NCBI GenBank assembly: GCA_023459275.1
Contig: JAEWVC010000107.1
Span: 1-64,000, forward strand
DNA: 64,000 nucleotides
DNA from: Bacillota bacterium
Lineage (GTDB): Bacteria; Bacillota; Clostridia; Christensenellales; Aristaeellaceae
Direction: 5' to 3'
Made by a program: the position numbers and the translations under genes. This document shows positions 14,021 to 22,670 of the stretch, in pieces; positions within the stretch are counted from its first letter, which is position 1, and the number at the start of each line of letters is the position of its first letter. Below the pieces are notes generated by a model. The model was given only the letters and a program-made list of their open reading frames with translations. It had not been told where the DNA came from and did no database searches.

Positions 14021-15121
14021 CTATTTGATATATGTATGTGGATAGACTGCCAGCGACGCCGCCGGGAAAGACAGGGAAATCAGGGCGATATAAGCCGTTT
14101 TCAAAGGTAGCGCAAGAAGCGCGCCCTGGTTGAAATACAGGAAGACGATGAAAGCGGCGGTTAAAAAAAGCAGGGGCAGTGAGGCGATGGGCAGGCCTCT
14201 TTGTTTCGTAAAGCCAATATCCGCCGCGCATAAGGCCAGGATCGCCATACTCAGCCAGGGCCAGAAGTAGGGGAAAGCCGTTTGGTGCCCCATGTACAAT
14301 AGGAAAAACGCGTGCACAAGAAGAATGATGGCCGCGGCGAAGGGCACCGCTTCTCCCCGGAGCCTTTGCCTGCGTACGGCAAAAAGAGCAAACACCACCC
14401 CGATGGCAAGGATGCTCAGCCATTGGGAGACCCGCGCGGTGCCGCCCAGGAACATCAGGCTGTCCAGCCTAAGGCCTTCCACCACGGCGCGGCCCGCGCC
14501 ATACAGCAGCAGGTACCACAGGAACACATCGCCCCGCCTTGTCATCCGCTTGCGAAAGAACATCAGGAGCGCGAAGGAAATAAAATCCCACATGGACTCA
14601 TAAAAAAAAGTAGCCAGATGCCATGTATCCCCCTGCGGGCCGGATATCAGCACTGCGAACGGGAAAAACTGCCATTTGGGGTCGGTGACCAGCTCACCGT
14701 AGGCCTCCATATTGAAAAAATTGCCCCAGCGGCCCATGGCTTGGGCCAGGATCACGGCGGGTGCGATCATGTCCAGCAGGGACATGAGCTTCACCTTTTT
14801 GCGCCGGGCATTCAAAAATACACCCAGCAGGCCGCCCAGCAGTGCGCCGTAAAAAGCGACGCCGCCCTCCCACACATACAAAATGCGGATGGGATCGCCG
14901 GAAAACTGGTCCCAGGCAAAAGCCACATAGTATAGCCGCGCGCCGATGATACCCAGGGGAATGGCCCATAAGGTGCTGTCGATGGCGGTATCCCTGGGCA
15001 GTCCAAGCCTTTTTTCTTCCCGCCCGCAGAGCCATACGCCGATGGCAATGGCCGACACGATGATCAGGCTGTACCAGGGTACGATGCCGAAAACAAGCCG
15101 GGCAGGCTGCACAAAACCCAC
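14021..15121 (-). CDS. lgt: Prolipoprotein diacylglyceryl transferase
   Basis: A 366-residue multi-pass membrane enzyme that moves a diacylglyceryl group from phosphatidylglycerol to the lipobox cysteine of prolipoproteins. The Lgt signature is AQAMGRWGNFFNMEAYG near residues 126-142; also visible are GIIGARLYYV near 59, GGLLGVFLNARR near 97-108 and GAGRAVVEGLR near 208-218 with the essential arginine. Six to seven helices are expected. Usual length is 260-300 residues; here about 90 extra residues add a hydrophobic C-terminal region with two to four more helices. The GTG start at 15121 follows AAAGGAGG by eight bases. Confidence 0.9.
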   Translation of the reverse strand: MGFVQPARLVFGIVPWYSLIIVSAIAIGVWLCGREEKRLGLPRDTAIDSTLWAIPLGIIGARLYYVAFAWDQFSGDPIRILYVWEGGVAFYGALLGGLLGVFLNARRKKVKLMSLLDMIAPAVILAQAMGRWGNFFNMEAYGELVTDPKWQFFPFAVLISGPQGDTWHLATFFYESMWDFISFALLMFFRKRMTRRGDVFLWYLLLYGAGRAVVEGLRLDSLMFLGGTARVSQWLSILAIGVVFALFAVRRQRLRGEAVPFAAAIILLVHAFFLLYMGHQTAFPYFWPWLSMAILALCAADIGFTKQRGLPIASLPLLFLTAAFIVFLYFNQGALLALPLKTAYIALISLSFPAASLAVYPHTYIK

Positions 15122-15150
15122 GAAAGCGCCTCCTTTCCGGCGTTTTACCC

Positions 15151-15179
15151 ATTATATTCTTGCCCGGAAACGCTGTCAA
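15151..15179 (-). promoter_or_regulatory. Consensus promoter of the lgt-pncB operon
   Basis: On the minus strand TTGACA (15179-15174) and TATAAT (15156-15151) are separated by 17 bases, 30 bases before the GTG start of lgt. Confidence 0.85.
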
Positions 15180-15277
15180 GCATGCGGGGCCGGCCTTCCA
15201 GAGGCTTGAAGGCCGCGCGGTCTCTATGAAAAAGTGCGGTAAATGCCGGTTCAAAGGCAACTATTTTAGGAAAAAGG

Positions 15278-15306
15278 TTGTCAGAAAACGGATAGTACGC
15301 TATAAT
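15278..15306 (+). promoter_or_regulatory. Promoter of upp and probably the V-ATPase operon
   Basis: TTGTCA (15278-15283), a 17-base spacer and TATAAT (15301-15306) form a strong promoter. The transcript would have a leader of about 227 bases before upp. No other clear promoter was found before the V-ATPase genes. Confidence 0.8.
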
Positions 15307-15391
15307 GGGCGGGAACGAACTGCGAGGCAGCCGTGGAGTTGAGGCGACGTTGCTTAGATGCGCAATCCGGTTGGGTATAAAAGAGGAAAGG

Positions 15392-15523
15392 ATGGCCCTG
15401 CGCCGGCCCATATTTGCATTCATTCCTTTTTTCTATCTGCCGGTGCTGTTCCTTGGGCTGCACCGTAACGGACACATATTCATTTGGGACACGCTGTTCG
15501 CAAGGACTGCGTGTTTATTATGA
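15392..15523 (+). CDS. Possible small membrane peptide in the upp leader
   Basis: A 43-codon frame beginning MALRRPIFAFIPFFYLPVLF, with one hydrophobic helix of about 18 residues after two arginines. A GAGGAAAGG purine run precedes the ATG, at close spacing. It ends 16 bases before the upp start, beside the upp ribosome site. It could be a real small membrane protein, a leader peptide affecting upp, or chance. Conservation cannot be judged here, so the call is weak. Confidence 0.3.
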   Translation: MALRRPIFAFIPFFYLPVLFLGLHRNGHIFIWDTLFARTACLL

Positions 15524-15539
15524 GAAGGAGGCACTGCCC

Positions 15540-16169
15540 GTGAGCAAAGTCCACATATTCGACCATCCGCTGATCCAGCATAAGCTTAGCCTCATGCGGG
15601 ACAAGAATACCGGCGCGAAGGAATTCCGCGAGCTTCTTGAAGAAATCTCCATGCTGATGGTATACGAGGTGACACGCGACCTGCCGACGGAAGAGGTGGA
15701 TGTGGAAACGCCTATCTGCTGGACGAAAACCAGGGTCCTGAGCGGCAAGAAGCTGGGGATCGTGCCCATCCTGCGGGCCGGCCTTGGCATGGTGGACGGC
15801 GTGACGAAGCTCATTCCGGCGGCAAAGGTGGGGCATATTGGCCTGTACCGCGATCCGCAGACGCTTCAGCCTGTGGAATACTACTGCAAGCTCCCGGCCG
15901 ATTCCGAAAACCGGGAACTGCTGGTGCTGGATCCCATGCTGGCCACCGGCGGCAGCGCCAGCGCGGCCATTGGCTTCATCAAAAAGCGCAACTGTTTCAA
16001 CATCCGCCTGGTTTGCCTGATCGCCGCCCCGGAGGGGATCGCGCGGGTGACAAAGGACCATCCGGATGTGGACATCTACGTGGCCTGCCAGGACGAAAAG
16101 CTCAACGAGCACGGCTACATTGTGCCTGGCCTGGGCGACGCGGGCGACAGGCTGTTCGGCACAAAATAA
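15540..16169 (+). CDS. upp: Uracil phosphoribosyltransferase
   Basis: A 209-residue enzyme, the exact usual length, converting uracil and PRPP to UMP. It begins SKVHIFDHPLIQHKLSLMRD, typical of the family. The PRPP-binding loop is LVLDPMLATGGSA near residues 124-136, and the C-terminal uracil-binding region is GYIVPGLGDAGDR near 193-205. The GTG at 15540 follows GAAGGAGG. It is followed after 29 bases by the V-ATPase genes with no terminator between, so it is likely to be the first gene of that transcript. This pairing has no obvious metabolic logic beyond shared growth control. Confidence 0.93.
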   Translation: MSKVHIFDHPLIQHKLSLMRDKNTGAKEFRELLEEISMLMVYEVTRDLPTEEVDVETPICWTKTRVLSGKKLGIVPILRAGLGMVDGVTKLIPAAKVGHIGLYRDPQTLQPVEYYCKLPADSENRELLVLDPMLATGGSASAAIGFIKKRNCFNIRLVCLIAAPEGIARVTKDHPDVDIYVACQDEKLNEHGYIVPGLGDAGDRLFGTK

Positions 16170-16198
16170 CCGGAAAACAAGCAAGGCGGTGAAAAATC

Positions 16199-16522
16199 AT
16201 GTCTCTGGAACTGCTCCAAAGCATTCAGGAGGCGGAAACGAAGGCGGATCAGGAGCGCGGCGATGCCCAGCGGGAAGCCCGGGAGATCGTCAAGGGCGTG
16301 ACCGATGCGTGCCTGGAGAATGAACGGAGGGCGGCGGTGGAACACCGCGCGCTCTTCCAAAGCATGCTGGAGGAAAAAAGAACGCAGGTGGAGCATCAGC
16401 TTGCCGGGCTTGCCGAAGACAAGATCAAGGCGCGGGAAGAAATGATGGCCGGGGCCAGGCAGCGCCTTCCCGATGCCGCCGACTTCATCGCAAAGAGGGT
16501 AATGAGCGATGGCCATCGTTGA
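16199..16522 (+). CDS. V-type ATP synthase subunit G/H (peripheral stalk)
   Basis: A 107-residue, highly charged, almost wholly helical protein rich in Glu, Lys, Arg, Ala and Gln, as expected for the coiled-coil stalk subunit (AhaH/NtpG type) that pairs with subunit E. Sequence identity in this family is low, so the call depends on coiled-coil character and on position as the first gene of a V-ATPase operon. It overlaps the start of subunit I by 14 bases. The ATG at 16199 follows AAGGCGGTG. Confidence 0.8.
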   Translation: MSLELLQSIQEAETKADQERGDAQREAREIVKGVTDACLENERRAAVEHRALFQSMLEEKRTQVEHQLAGLAEDKIKAREEMMAGARQRLPDAADFIAKRVMSDGHR

Positions 16523-18422
16523 AATGAAGCGTCTGACCCTTCTTGGGCTTTTGAAGGACAGGGAAAAGCTTCTTGGCGCCATCCAGCGCCTTGGCTGCAT
16601 CCAGATCACCGACATCCCTGAGGAGGGGGTGCAGGCTTACCCGTCCAAGGTGGAGGGGGCCGTGAAAGCGGAGGAGAGGGTAAACCGCCTGCGCTGGGCC
16701 ATTGACAAGCTGGGGAAATACGCGGGAACAAAGCCGCCGCTTTTTGGCAGCAAGCCGGAGGTGGCGCAGGAACTGGCCGACGATACGTTCAAGGACAGTG
16801 CGCGCTTGATGGCTGCCGTTGCAAAGACGGAGGAATGCGAACTGCGCGCCGGCGAACTGCGGGGAAAGGAAGCGCGTTTGGCGGCTGCCAGGGAGCAGCT
16901 TTTGCCCTGGCGTGAGATGGATGTGCCCGTGGCCTCCATCGCCAACACAAGGGATACGGTGCAGCAGGCGGGCATTCTGCCCAGGGCGGCCCTGGACGGG
17001 ATCATGCAAAAATGGGCGGACGCGCCTGCCGCGGTCTTTGAAGTCGGACAGGTGAAAGAATCCGCATGCGTCCTTCTGGTGGCCCACGCCTCTGTGGCGG
17101 AGGCTTTCCTGAATGATCTGAAGGAAGCGGGTTTCACCCAGTTCTCCTTCGGTGATGTTCAGGGCACGCCAAAGCAGCAGTTGGAGGACCTGGCAAAGGA
17201 GCAGGAGGAGATCGCCGCCGGCCAGCGCAGGCTGGAGGAGGAGTTGGGCGGCCTGTCCAAAATGCTTCCGGAGCTCAAAATTCTGCATGACATCCTTTCC
17301 GCCGAGCTGTTCAGGCTCAAGGCCGCCGGCCGTTTTGCCGCCACTGAGACCGCTTTTTTGCTCAAGGGCTGGGTTCCCGCCGTGATGGTGGATAAGGTAC
17401 GGGACAAGCTGACAAAAGTGTCTCCCACCGTATGCCTGGAAGCTTCGGAACCGGCCGAAGGGGAAGACCCGCCCGTCCTTCTGCACAACAACCCGGCGGC
17501 GTCCCCCTTTGAATCCGTGGTGGCGGGCTTCTCCCTGCCATCGCCCTACGGTGTGGACCCAACGGCCATCATGGCGCCGTTCTTTGCCTGCTTTTTCGGC
17601 ATGATGGTGTCCGACGCGGGCTACGGCCTGATGCTGGCGGTGATCATCCCGCTCCTGATCAAATTTTTCAAGCCCTCCCCAGGCGCGAAAAAGCTGATGG
17701 TTATCCTTGCCATGGGCGGCGTGTTCACGCTTTTCTGGGGCTTCATGTACAACAGCTGGTTCGGCTTCGCGCCGATCCCGGTGTACTTTGATCCCATGAA
17801 CAACGCGCTGCCGGTGATGGGCCTGTGCATTGCCATCGGCGCTGTTCACCTGTTTACGGGGCTCTTCATGGGCGCCGCGCTGAACTTTAGGCGCAAGCAG
17901 CCTTTGGACGCGCTGTACGACCAGTTTTCCTGGTTCTTCCTGGTGGTTGGCCTGGGCCTTCTGATTTTGCCGGCCACGGCGCAGGTCGGAAAGTATATGG
18001 CACTTGCCGGCGCGGGCATCATCCTGCTCACCGCGGGGCGCCACAAGAGCAAGAACCCCTTCAAGCGGATTTTGAGCGGCCTGGGCGCACTGTACGGCAT
18101 GACCAGCTGGATCAGCGACCTGTTAAGCTACATGCGCCTGTTCGGCATGGGGCTGGCCACGGGTGTCATCGGCATGGTTATCAACCAATTGGTGGGGATG
18201 ATCTTTGCCGCAGGGATCATCGGCAAGGTGTTAGGCATCGCGCTGTTTGTGGGCGGCCACCTATTCAATGCCGGGATCAACATTCTGGGCGCCTACGTGC
18301 ATTCCTGCCGCCTGCAGTATATTGAGTTCTTCGGCAAGTTCTACGAGGAAGGCGGCAAGCCCTTTGTGCCCCTTTCGGAAAACAACCGCTACGTCCACAT
18401 CAGGGATGCGAAGCAGGCCTAA
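16509..18422 (+). CDS. ntpI: V-type ATP synthase subunit I (membrane a-type subunit)
   Basis: A 637-residue protein with a long cytosolic, coiled-coil N-terminal half (to about residue 330) and a membrane half of about seven or eight helices. It forms the ion half-channels facing the K ring and anchors the stator. Typical blocks are SPFESVVAGFSLPSPYGVDPT near 333-353 (split by gaps), FFACFFGMMVSDAGYGL near 357-373, and LGALYGMTSWISDLLSYMRLFGMGLA near 521-546, which contains the conserved arginine needed for ion release. The C terminus is cytosolic. It is translationally coupled to the stalk gene before it. Confidence 0.92.
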   Translation: MAIVEMKRLTLLGLLKDREKLLGAIQRLGCIQITDIPEEGVQAYPSKVEGAVKAEERVNRLRWAIDKLGKYAGTKPPLFGSKPEVAQELADDTFKDSARLMAAVAKTEECELRAGELRGKEARLAAAREQLLPWREMDVPVASIANTRDTVQQAGILPRAALDGIMQKWADAPAAVFEVGQVKESACVLLVAHASVAEAFLNDLKEAGFTQFSFGDVQGTPKQQLEDLAKEQEEIAAGQRRLEEELGGLSKMLPELKILHDILSAELFRLKAAGRFAATETAFLLKGWVPAVMVDKVRDKLTKVSPTVCLEASEPAEGEDPPVLLHNNPAASPFESVVAGFSLPSPYGVDPTAIMAPFFACFFGMMVSDAGYGLMLAVIIPLLIKFFKPSPGAKKLMVILAMGGVFTLFWGFMYNSWFGFAPIPVYFDPMNNALPVMGLCIAIGAVHLFTGLFMGAALNFRRKQPLDALYDQFSWFFLVVGLGLLILPATAQVGKYMALAGAGIILLTAGRHKSKNPFKRILSGLGALYGMTSWISDLLSYMRLFGMGLATGVIGMVINQLVGMIFAAGIIGKVLGIALFVGGHLFNAGINILGAYVHSCRLQYIEFFGKFYEEGGKPFVPLSENNRYVHIRDAKQA

Positions 18423-18467
18423 CGATGTGACGGCATACAAACATGATTTATTGAGGAGGAAACTACC

Positions 18468-18953
18468 ATGCAACTGTCCCTTGGCCAGATTCTAGCGCTG
18501 TTGGGCGCCGCCATCTCTGTGTTCCTGTCCGGCATGGGTTCCAGCAAGGGTGTAGGCATCGCCGGCGAAACCAACGCGGGCGTGTCCGCCGAGACCCCTG
18601 AAATCAACTCGAAACTGCTGGTACTGCAGCTTCTGCCTGCCACCCAGGGCATCTACGGGTTCCTGGTAGCCGTGATCGTGCTTATCAAAGTTGGCGTGCT
18701 GGGCGGAACGATGAGTGCCGTTTCCGAGATGCAGGGCCTGGCCTTTATCGTAGGCTGCCTCCCCGTTGGCATTGTAGGTTACTTCTCCGCCATCGCCCAG
18801 GGCAAGGTTTCCGCCGCCAGCATGCTCATGACCGGACAGCACCCCGAGATGAGCGGCAAGGGCATCACCATGACGGTTATGGTGGAAACCTACGCCGTGC
18901 TTGCGCTGCTGGTTTCCTTCCTGGTCGTCAATTCCATCAACCTGCTGGGTTAA
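18468..18953 (+). CDS. ntpK: V-type ATP synthase subunit K (proteolipid ring), sodium-type binding site
   Basis: A 161-residue double-hairpin proteolipid with four transmembrane helices, forming the rotating membrane ring. By comparison with Enterococcus hirae NtpK (Na+ ligands L61, T64, Q65, Q110, E139, with Y68 closing the site), the equivalents here are L56, T59, Q60, Q111 and E140, with Y63. These lie in LQLLPATQGIYGF, SAIAQGKVSA and VMVETYAVLALL. All are present, so the ring very probably carries Na+. That is a strong inference from residues, not a measurement. The ATG at 18468 follows GAGGAGG. Confidence 0.93.
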   Translation: MQLSLGQILALLGAAISVFLSGMGSSKGVGIAGETNAGVSAETPEINSKLLVLQLLPATQGIYGFLVAVIVLIKVGVLGGTMSAVSEMQGLAFIVGCLPVGIVGYFSAIAQGKVSAASMLMTGQHPEMSGKGITMTVMVETYAVLALLVSFLVVNSINLLG

Positions 18954-18965
18954 GGGAGTATTCGC

Positions 18966-19559
18966 ATGAACGCACAAACCATCCTGGAAAAGATCGGCTC
19001 CGACGGCCGTCAGGCCGCCGCCGCTCTGCTCAAGGAAGCGAGGGAGAAGGCGGAGGCTTTGCGCGCCTCCTCCGAGGCGAAGATCGTCAAAATGCGCGAG
19101 GAGACGCTTGCAGGCGCCAAGGCGGAAGCCGCCGCGCTGGAAGTAAGGATGCAGCGCATGGCCGATCTGGAGGACCGCAAGCAGCTGCTTGCGCAAAAGC
19201 GCGGCTTGATGGACGAGGCTTTTGCCATGGCCCTTGAAAAGCTGAAGCAGCTTACGCCCAAGCAGATGGAGGACTTTTTTCTTTCGCAGCTCCTGCTTTC
19301 CGCCAAGGGAACGGAGACATTGCTGGCTGGCGCGCTTTGCGACGGCTGGTATGCGCCCGCTTTCGCGGACAGGGCCAATGCAGCCCTCAAGGCAGCCGGG
19401 AAGCCCGGTATGCTGAAAACCGCCCCTGGCCGCCGGGAGGGCGCGACAGGCGTCATCCTGATGGACGAGGGCATGGAAATCAACTGCACGCTGGAGGCGC
19501 TGCTTTCCTCCAAACGGCTGGAGATGGAGGCCCAGGTGGCTTCCATCCTCTACGCGTAA
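18966..19559 (+). CDS. ntpE: V-type ATP synthase subunit E (peripheral stalk)
   Basis: A 197-residue stalk subunit with an N-terminal coiled coil rich in Ala, Glu, Lys and Arg (to about residue 95) and a C-terminal globular domain that contacts the catalytic head. The C-terminal block with VILMDEGMEINCTLEALL near 160-177 is typical of subunit E. Its gene lies 12 bases after subunit K. It should pair with the G/H subunit encoded at the head of the operon. Confidence 0.85.
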   Translation: MNAQTILEKIGSDGRQAAAALLKEAREKAEALRASSEAKIVKMREETLAGAKAEAAALEVRMQRMADLEDRKQLLAQKRGLMDEAFAMALEKLKQLTPKQMEDFFLSQLLLSAKGTETLLAGALCDGWYAPAFADRANAALKAAGKPGMLKTAPGRREGATGVILMDEGMEINCTLEALLSSKRLEMEAQVASILYA

Positions 19560-19586
19560 CCACCGACGCTGAAAGGAGGGCTGGCT

Positions 19587-20567
19587 TTGCCGCAAAGGAG
19601 CATACCTTACGCCATGGGGCGCATCCGCGTATTGCAAAAAGATGCGCTGGATACAAGCCGGCTGGAACGGCTGCTTTCCGCCCCCTCTTTGAGGGACGCG
19701 CAGCGGGCGCTTTCGGAGATCGGCTGGGAAAGCGGCGCAGAGCAGGACTGGGAGCAGATGACCCTCCGCCACGTGGAGAATGCCTGCAAGCTTGTCCGCG
19801 CCCTGTCCACAGATCCAGACATCACCGATTGCTTCCTGCTCCGTTATGACATCCACAATCTGAAAACGCTGCTCAAGGCCAGAAGCCTTGGGGAAAAACC
19901 GGCGTATCTGTCCGAGTGCGGCACGATACCGCTGACGAAGCTTTCCCACGCCGTGGCCGAGCACGTGTACAGGGGATTTCCCCAAATCCTCAAGGAAACG
20001 CTGGGAGATCTTGAAAAGCGCCTGGCGGTGAAGCCCGACGCTATGGAGATCGACGTTGCCCTGGACCATGCCCTGTACGGGATGATCTTTGAAAAGCTTG
20101 AGGGCAAGAAGGCACCCGCCGTTTTACGGTATTTTAACGCCAGGGCCGACATGGTCAACGTGCTGATGATCCTTCGGGCGCGGGCCATGGACAAGGACGA
20201 AGCGTTTTTGAAGCATGTCCTTCTGAAGGGTGGCAGCTACCCAATGGACAAATGGCTCCGCGCCGCCGCCGCACCGGAAAGGCTGCCCAAACTGCTGGGT
20301 TCCTGCGGCCCGAAGGTGGTTTTTGCCGCCCAGGCCGCGGTCACGGATAAAAGCAAGCTCCCAGCCCTGGAAAAAGCCGTGGACGACTATCTGCTTTCGC
20401 TGTTTGAGCCCTACCGCATCGCCTCCTTTTCCCTGGAGCCCATGATCGGCTACCTGCTGGCGGCGGAGCGGGAGGCGGCCGCGGTGCGGCTGATCCTTGC
20501 CGGAAAGGCCAACGGCTTCCCCCAGGAGGCCGTTCGGGAAAGGATGCGTGAGCTGTATGGCCAATAG
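19587..20567 (+). CDS. ntpC: V-type ATP synthase subunit C (central-stalk d-type subunit)
   Basis: A 326-residue, helix-rich subunit that links the central stalk to the K ring. Family features include RIRVLQKDALDTSRLERLL near the N terminus, a mid-protein DALDxx-like AMEIDVALDHALYG, and a YNLKTLL-like YDIHNLKTLLKARS segment near residues 86-99. The TTG at 19587 is taken as start because GAAAGGAGGG lies 6-16 bases upstream and no ATG is well placed. It overlaps subunit F by 11 bases. Confidence 0.85.
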   Translation: MPQRSIPYAMGRIRVLQKDALDTSRLERLLSAPSLRDAQRALSEIGWESGAEQDWEQMTLRHVENACKLVRALSTDPDITDCFLLRYDIHNLKTLLKARSLGEKPAYLSECGTIPLTKLSHAVAEHVYRGFPQILKETLGDLEKRLAVKPDAMEIDVALDHALYGMIFEKLEGKKAPAVLRYFNARADMVNVLMILRARAMDKDEAFLKHVLLKGGSYPMDKWLRAAAAPERLPKLLGSCGPKVVFAAQAAVTDKSKLPALEKAVDDYLLSLFEPYRIASFSLEPMIGYLLAAEREAAAVRLILAGKANGFPQEAVRERMRELYGQ

Positions 20568-20895
20568 GACCATGGGCGTGGTGGGGGAAAGGGATTCCGT
20601 GCTTGCCTTCAAGGCCATTGGCATGAAGGTGATCCCCACCCAGACGCCGGAGGAGATACAGGCCGCTTTGTTCCAACTGGCCAAGGAGGGCGTACCGGTG
20701 ATCTTCATCACCGAATCCGCCGCAAAACAGGTGCCGGAGGCGCTGGAGCGGTACAAAACATCTCCTGAAACGGCCATTATTCCCATTCCCGGCAGCCAGG
20801 GAGCGGACGGCTTTGGCTTGAAAAGAGTCAGGGCCAATGTGGAAAAGGCTATTGGGGCGGATATTTTATTCAATAACGACAGGAAAGAGGAGTAG
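20557..20895 (+). CDS. ntpF: V-type ATP synthase subunit F
   Basis: A 112-residue small globular subunit on the central stalk that regulates rotation. It begins MANRTMGVVGERDSVLAFKA, which contains the family's GxxxxVxGF-like opening (VVGERDSVLAF), followed by the conserved IFITESAAKQ near 60-69 and a C-terminal IIPIPGSQG. The ATG at 20557 overlaps the end of subunit C; an internal ATG five codons later is an alternative but has no better ribosome site. Confidence 0.88.
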   Translation: MANRTMGVVGERDSVLAFKAIGMKVIPTQTPEEIQAALFQLAKEGVPVIFITESAAKQVPEALERYKTSPETAIIPIPGSQGADGFGLKRVRANVEKAIGADILFNNDRKEE

Positions 20896-20900
20896 TGAAC

Positions 20901-22667
20901 ATGGCTCTGGGAACCATTGTGAAGGTTGCCGGCCCCTTGATTGTGGCGGAGAACATGGCCGACGCCCGCATGTACGATGTGGTGCGCGTCAGCAAAAACC
21001 GCCTGGTGGGCGAGATCATTGAGCTTCGGGGCGACCGTGCGTCCATCCAGGTTTACGAGGAGACCTCCGGCCTGGGCCCCGGGGAACCGGTGGAATCCAC
21101 CGGCGCGCCCCTTTCCGTGGAATTGGGACCCGGCTTGATTGAATCCATTTTTGACGGCATCCAGCGGCCCCTGACCACTATCCGCCAGAAGGTGGGCGAC
21201 CGCATCACCCGCGGGGTGGAGGTGCCTTCTCTGGACCGGGAAAAGCAGTGGGCGTTTGAGCCGCGCACGAATCCCGGGGACAGCGTGCGCCCCGGCGATA
21301 TCCTGGGCATTGTGCAGGAGAGCGCCGTGGTGGAGCATAGGATCATGGTGCCCTACGGGATTTCCGGCACGGTGAAGACCATCCAAGGCGGCGCGGCGCG
21401 GGTGGAGGATGTGGTCTGCGTGATCACCGACCAAAAGGGGCAGGATCACGAAGTCAGCATGCTGCAAAAGTGGCCTGTGCGGCGAGGACGCCCCTTTCAG
21501 GAAAAATTGGCGCCGAGCTCTCCCATGGTCACGGGCCAGCGGGTCATTGACACTTTCTTTCCCATCGCTTCCGGCGGCGTGGCCGCTGTGCCGGGCCCCT
21601 TCGGCTCCGGCAAGACGGTGGTGCAGCATCAGCTGGCCAAGTGGGCCGACGCCGACATCATCGTCTACGTGGGCTGCGGCGAGCGCGGCAACGAGATGAC
21701 GGACGTGCTGATGGAGTTTCCGGAGCTGCATGACCCCCGCACCGGCGAATCCCTGATGAAGCGCACGGTTTTGATCGCCAATACCTCGGACATGCCCGTG
21801 GCGGCCCGGGAGGCTTCCATTTATACGGGTATCACCATTGCGGAATATTACCGCGATATGGGCTATAAAGTGGCCATCATGGCCGATTCCACCAGCCGCT
21901 GGGCGGAAGCGCTGCGCGAGATGAGCGGCCGCCTGGAGGAGATGCCCGGCGAAGAAGGGTACCCCGCGTACCTGTCCTCCCGCGTGGCGGAATTCTATGA
22001 GCGGGCCGGCGTGGTCCGCTGCCTGGGCGGCGAAGGGCGCTACGGGGCCATCTCCGCCATCGGCGCCGTTTCACCTCCCGGCGGGGACATCTCCGAGCCT
22101 GTCTCCCAGGCCACGCTGCGCATTGTGAAGGTGTTCTGGGGCCTGAGCGCGCAATTGGCTTACAAGCGCCATTTCCCGGCCATCGACTGGCTGCAGTCCT
22201 ATTCCCTGTATATCGACAGGATCGCCTCCTGGTTTACCGACAACGTATCCCCGGAGTGGAATGAGCTTCGGGCCGGTGCCATGCGCGTTTTGCAGGAGGA
22301 GGCCGAACTGGACGAGATCGTCCGCCTGGTGGGCGTTGACGCGCTGAGCTGGAAGGACAGGCTCACCATGGAGGTGGCCCGGTCCATCCGCGAGGATTAC
22401 CTGCACCAAAACGCCTTTGACGACATTGACACCTATACCTCGCTGAACAAGCAGTTCCGCATGCTGCGCCTGATCCTGGACTTTGGCAAAAGGGGCCGCG
22501 CGGCGCTGGACGCCGGAGCGAACCTTTCCCAGATCATCGACCTTCCGGTCAGGGAGCGCATCGGCCGGGCCAAATATATCAGCGAATCGGAGCTTGCGCA
22601 GTTTGACCAGATCGAGGCAGAGCTCAGCAGCCAGACGGCCGCGCTGATGGACCAAGGAGGGCTATAA
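20901..22667 (+). CDS. ntpA: V-type ATP synthase subunit A (catalytic)
   Basis: A 588-residue catalytic subunit of the soluble head. The Walker A loop is GPFGSGKTV near residues 232-240, the catalytic glutamate region is VYVGCGERGNEMTDVL near 253-268, and the Walker B region includes VAIMADSTSRWAEALRE near 325-341. The non-homologous insertion of A subunits (about 120-200) is present. The ATG at 20901 is favoured over a GTG at 20895 because AAAGAGGAG lies eight bases before the ATG and only two before the GTG. Subunit B follows after three bases. Confidence 0.95.
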   Translation: MALGTIVKVAGPLIVAENMADARMYDVVRVSKNRLVGEIIELRGDRASIQVYEETSGLGPGEPVESTGAPLSVELGPGLIESIFDGIQRPLTTIRQKVGDRITRGVEVPSLDREKQWAFEPRTNPGDSVRPGDILGIVQESAVVEHRIMVPYGISGTVKTIQGGAARVEDVVCVITDQKGQDHEVSMLQKWPVRRGRPFQEKLAPSSPMVTGQRVIDTFFPIASGGVAAVPGPFGSGKTVVQHQLAKWADADIIVYVGCGERGNEMTDVLMEFPELHDPRTGESLMKRTVLIANTSDMPVAAREASIYTGITIAEYYRDMGYKVAIMADSTSRWAEALREMSGRLEEMPGEEGYPAYLSSRVAEFYERAGVVRCLGGEGRYGAISAIGAVSPPGGDISEPVSQATLRIVKVFWGLSAQLAYKRHFPAIDWLQSYSLYIDRIASWFTDNVSPEWNELRAGAMRVLQEEAELDEIVRLVGVDALSWKDRLTMEVARSIREDYLHQNAFDDIDTYTSLNKQFRMLRLILDFGKRGRAALDAGANLSQIIDLPVRERIGRAKYISESELAQFDQIEAELSSQTAALMDQGGL

Positions 22668-22670
22668 AGG

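Larger units (their letters stand above)
15122..15539. other. Divergent intergenic region between lgt and upp
   Basis: This 418-base gap holds two back-to-back consensus promoters (15151-15179 for lgt, 15278-15306 for upp), a 230-base upp leader and one possible small membrane-peptide gene at 15392-15523. No riboswitch or T-box motif was recognised. Confidence 0.7.
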
